Position numbers and translations under genes: made by a program. The notes beneath the pieces are model-generated. The model was given only the letters and a program-made list of their open reading frames with translations. It searched no databases and was not told where the DNA came from. Shown in pieces: positions 5,937 to 7,911 of a DNA stretch of 7,911 nt. Source of the DNA: Eubacterium sp. CAG:248 (GTDB lineage Bacteria; Bacillota; Clostridia; Lachnospirales; Lachnospiraceae). The stretch lies in NCBI GenBank assembly GCA_000436475.1, contig FR886126.1, forward strand, positions 1 to 7,911. The letters run 5' to 3'. Position 1 is the stretch's first letter; every line of letters starts with the position of its first letter.

Positions 5937-6695
5937 ATGAAAAGATTATTAGATTTGTTACGGATAAATGAAGTGAGATTTACATTTATAGTATTGTCGG
6001 TTATGACAATTGCAGGCGCAATCAGTCTTAAAGGTAATCTTATGTCTGGAGGGGCGGTGCCTTGTATGTATGATATATATCTGGTAGGAACGCTGCATAT
6101 GGTATCGTCATACTGTGTGCCTTTTATACTTTTTTATATATTATTCGTGGAAAGGTATAACCAAAGACCGATGCAGGTTATCCGTGAACGCAAAGTAAGC
6201 AATGTGTGGAAAAGGAGTGTTTTTGACTTGGTTATTCTGACAATATTTTTTACAATATATGTATTAATATTGACAATAATAGCAGGTCTTCTACTTACGG
6301 ATGAGTTTTATAACTGGAATGAACCAGTAAGTCGTTGTGTTGCATGGAGTGGCAGGATATGTGAGGAGCAGCCTTCATTTGTGTTGCTGGTTGTATCTTA
6401 TATAGTAGAAACATTTGAAACATTTCTTGTTACGGGTATTGTGATGCTGGGTGTATGGTGGTGCACGAACAAAGAATGGGCAGGATACATAGCATCAATA
6501 GCATTGATAACAGTTGATAAAGTAGATAAGAATAAAAGTCTGCTGTTCGCAAAATACTATATATCAAGTGAAACTTATAAGAAGGGGCTAAGTATAAGTA
6601 CTAATATTATATATCCGTTGCTGGCTGCTATTATAGTGTTTGCTCTTGTAAATGTGTTAGTTAGATTTAAGAAGAAAGAATTTCTGGGGTCGTGA
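5937..6695 (+). CDS. ABC-2 type permease-like membrane protein
   Basis: This 252-residue integral membrane protein has about six predicted helices (near 13-30, 56-72, 95-120, 147-176, 181-195 and 223-242 from the chosen start). After helix 2 the cytoplasmic loop VERYNQRPMQVIRERKVS, then NVWKRSVFD, has the ABC-2 pattern of a Glu, a VI.R segment and a basic residue leading into helix 3. The start is ATG 5937, five bases after GGGGAG (5926-5931); GTG 5931, six bases earlier in frame, overlaps that site. It is not obviously related to the cassette permeases. The next gene follows after 60 nt and encodes a similar-sized permease, so the two may form a heterodimeric transporter, as in LanE/LanG-type immunity transporters (inference). 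No ATPase is present here. Confidence is high for a membrane protein, moderate for the family. Confidence 0.75.
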   Translation: MKRLLDLLRINEVRFTFIVLSVMTIAGAISLKGNLMSGGAVPCMYDIYLVGTLHMVSSYCVPFILFYILFVERYNQRPMQVIRERKVSNVWKRSVFDLVILTIFFTIYVLILTIIAGLLLTDEFYNWNEPVSRCVAWSGRICEEQPSFVLLVVSYIVETFETFLVTGIVMLGVWWCTNKEWAGYIASIALITVDKVDKNKSLLFAKYYISSETYKKGLSISTNIIYPLLAAIIVFALVNVLVRFKKKEFLGS

Positions 6696-6755
6696 TGTAT
6701 GATAGAGATTAACAGCGGTTTAAATATACTTTGGTAAGTGGGAGGTGTGAAATAT

Positions 6756-7616
6756 ATGCATATGTTTATGTTGCAGATAAAGTATGATATAAGAGAAGGG
6801 ATAATACAGCAGTGGAAGAAATATGCGGTGCTTTGTGTGATATATATAGCCTGTATTGTACAATTTATAATGCTGTGCGGGGCAAACAGGCATATAGATA
6901 CATATACATGTGGTGATATGGTTATGTGGATGTTTGATGGTGTTAAGAAGTTTGATACGGGTGCTAAAAATAATGTTGACATATCATCTGTATATATACT
7001 TCCTAACGTATTTATAGCTTATATTATAGGCAATTATGTCATAAAAGATCTATATGGGTATGGTAAGGATATACTTATAAGAACTGGAAACCGTATTAAA
7101 TGGTGGCTTAGTAAGTGTATATGGTGTGTTTTAACCTCATGTATGTGTTATGCAGTATTGTATGCTGTTATTGTTATAGCTGGTATATGTACGGGTAGTT
7201 TTTCGTTTGTACCAACGAAAGAGGTCTGCTATTCACTTCTTCATATGGATAAGCAGCTTATTATTGATAATCCTAATCTGACAGGACTTATGGCAAGTAT
7301 GATGGTTATGAGCCTTGTAATGACTATAACCTTTGGCATTATCCAGATTGCTGTGGGACTTATCGTTTCACCTACAATCGCATATATTATAGTTGTATCG
7401 TTTCTTGTTGTAGGGGCATTTTCTGATAATCCGCTTGTTATATCTATATATTGTATGGCACTTAGAAGTGGAATGTATAGTCCGGGTGGTTACAACATGT
7501 GGCTTGGACTTCTTATTATGGCAGTGATAATAATGTGCTGCATAATCGCTGGAACATTGTATGCACGCAGAATGGACATAATAAGTAAAAAACAGGAGTG
7601 GCAGAATCCGGAATAA
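6756..7616 (+). CDS. ABC-2 type permease-like membrane protein
   Basis: This 286-residue protein has about six predicted helices (near 22-41, 78-94, 119-146, 178-202, 204-221 and 249-269). The loop after helix 2, KDLYGYGKDILIRTGNRIKW followed by WLSK, matches the ABC-2 exporter pattern in which YG, an IR..NR motif and a WW..K lead into helix 3, and the C-terminus ARRMDII is the usual short basic end. The start chosen is ATG 6756, ten bases after GGGAGG (6740-6745); GTG 6738 and GTG 6747 overlap the site, and ATG 6762 is also possible. Cysteines are unusually frequent in its helices. It probably pairs with the product of 5937-6695; the ATPase is not in the window. Expression should end at the terminator at 7641-7698. 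Confidence 0.75.
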   Translation: MHMFMLQIKYDIREGIIQQWKKYAVLCVIYIACIVQFIMLCGANRHIDTYTCGDMVMWMFDGVKKFDTGAKNNVDISSVYILPNVFIAYIIGNYVIKDLYGYGKDILIRTGNRIKWWLSKCIWCVLTSCMCYAVLYAVIVIAGICTGSFSFVPTKEVCYSLLHMDKQLIIDNPNLTGLMASMMVMSLVMTITFGIIQIAVGLIVSPTIAYIIVVSFLVVGAFSDNPLVISIYCMALRSGMYSPGGYNMWLGLLIMAVIIMCCIIAGTLYARRMDIISKKQEWQNPE

Positions 7617-7640
7617 GTTATGCTTCATAATATAAATATA

Positions 7641-7698
7641 AAGATGGTGTTGGAAGATTGTACTGTGATTGGTACTGACTGACACCATCTTTTAAAAT
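7641..7698 (+). terminator. Stem-loop terminator after the two-permease operon
   Basis: AAGATGGTGT (7641-7650) pairs perfectly with ACACCATCTT (7682-7691). The 31-nt loop holds a small internal GTAC/GTAC pairing. The stem is followed by TTAAAATTTTTT. The large loop and interrupted T-tract make it less canonical than the terminator at 2530, but its position 25 nt after the last stop supports the call. Confidence 0.7.
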
Positions 7699-7860
7699 TT
7701 TTTGAATGAAATTTAGATGTTTTTATAAGGTGTTTTTATATGAAATATAGGTGAAATGATGTAAAAAGCACAAAAAATCGTGAAAAATCTCAAAAATGAA
7801 AAGAACTAACAAACCTAGTATTTATGCGGCTTCTGACGGATGTTATGCCGTTGTAAAACG

Positions 7861-7905
7861 AAAAAAATCAAAAAAATCAAAAAAAGTTGAAAAAAGTTGT
7901 TGACA
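7861..7905 (+). promoter_or_regulatory. UP element of phased A-tracts plus perfect -35, promoter cut by window end
   Basis: Four A-tracts (7861-7867, 7870-7876, 7879-7885, 7890-7895) recur every 9-10 bases, roughly in phase with the DNA helix, and lead into GTTG and a perfect TTGACA (7900-7905). The -10 box would lie just past the end of the window. Such strong UP-element promoters usually drive rRNA or tRNA operons in low-GC Firmicutes, so an RNA operon is the best guess for what follows; a strongly expressed protein gene is possible. Confidence 0.65.
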
Positions 7906-7911
7906 TATGTT

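Noticed and set aside
6575..6982. Minus-strand open frame of 135 codons spanning the junction of the two permeases
   Set aside because: It overlaps two well-supported + strand membrane proteins and their ribosome site, with no initiation signal of its own.
7368..7688. Minus-strand open frame of 106 codons at the end of the last permease
   Set aside because: It starts inside the terminator stem region and is antisense to a conserved membrane protein; composition is low-complexity Tyr/His/Ser.
7699..7860. Repeated GTTTTTATA motif and short GC stems as a CRISPR-like or attachment element
   Set aside because: Only two short AT-rich copies occur, without regular spacers, and the CGGC/GCCG pairing near 7827-7851 is only four bases.

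Overview
The window is very AT-rich, uses ATA (Ile) and AGA/AGG (Arg) codons heavily, has short intergenic Shine-Dalgarno sites and GTG/ATG start clusters, and encodes lipoproteins with a classical lipobox. This fits a low-GC Firmicute, most likely a gut Clostridia/Lachnospiraceae-type organism (inference from style only). All convincing genes are on the + strand.

Layout. (1) 1-2567: cassette A, consisting of a weak promoter, a lipoprotein (133-1020), a six-helix ABC-2-like membrane protein (1027-1851) and a single-pass membrane-anchored extracytoplasmic protein (1838-2416, overlapping the permease by 14 nt), closed by a perfect stem-loop terminator at 2530-2567. (2) 2568-2948: an AT-rich gap with an extended -10 promoter and a conserved leader repeat. 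(3) 2949-5604: cassette B, a diverged duplicate in the same order (lipoprotein, permease, anchored protein with the same 14-nt overlap). Here the lipoprotein and permease are separated by 378 nt carrying a promoter, an 11-bp inverted repeat, the second copy of the leader repeat with a possible 34-codon leader ORF, and two tandem hairpins. (4) 5607-5857: the broken 3' remnant of a third anchored-protein gene, with an in-frame stop. (5) 5937-7616: two further, unrelated-looking six-helix ABC-2-type permease-like proteins, then a stem-loop terminator (7641-7698). (6) 7699-7911: no gene. The window ends on phased A-tracts and a perfect TTGACA, an UP element plus -35 box of the kind found before rRNA/tRNA operons, whose -10 and transcript lie beyond the edge.

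How the genes may work together. Four proteins look like the membrane subunits of ABC-2 type transporters, but the window contains no ATP-binding protein, so an ATPase must come from outside the window or the proteins work in another way. The repeated lipoprotein / permease / anchored-protein order, with preserved translational coupling, suggests that the three products form a cell-envelope complex: a permease with two extracytoplasmic partners, one lipid-anchored and one held by an N-terminal helix. Substrate and role (for example peptide export or self-protection against an antimicrobial, by analogy with lantibiotic-immunity transporters) cannot be read from the sequence. The locus has clearly evolved by tandem duplication, divergence and decay.
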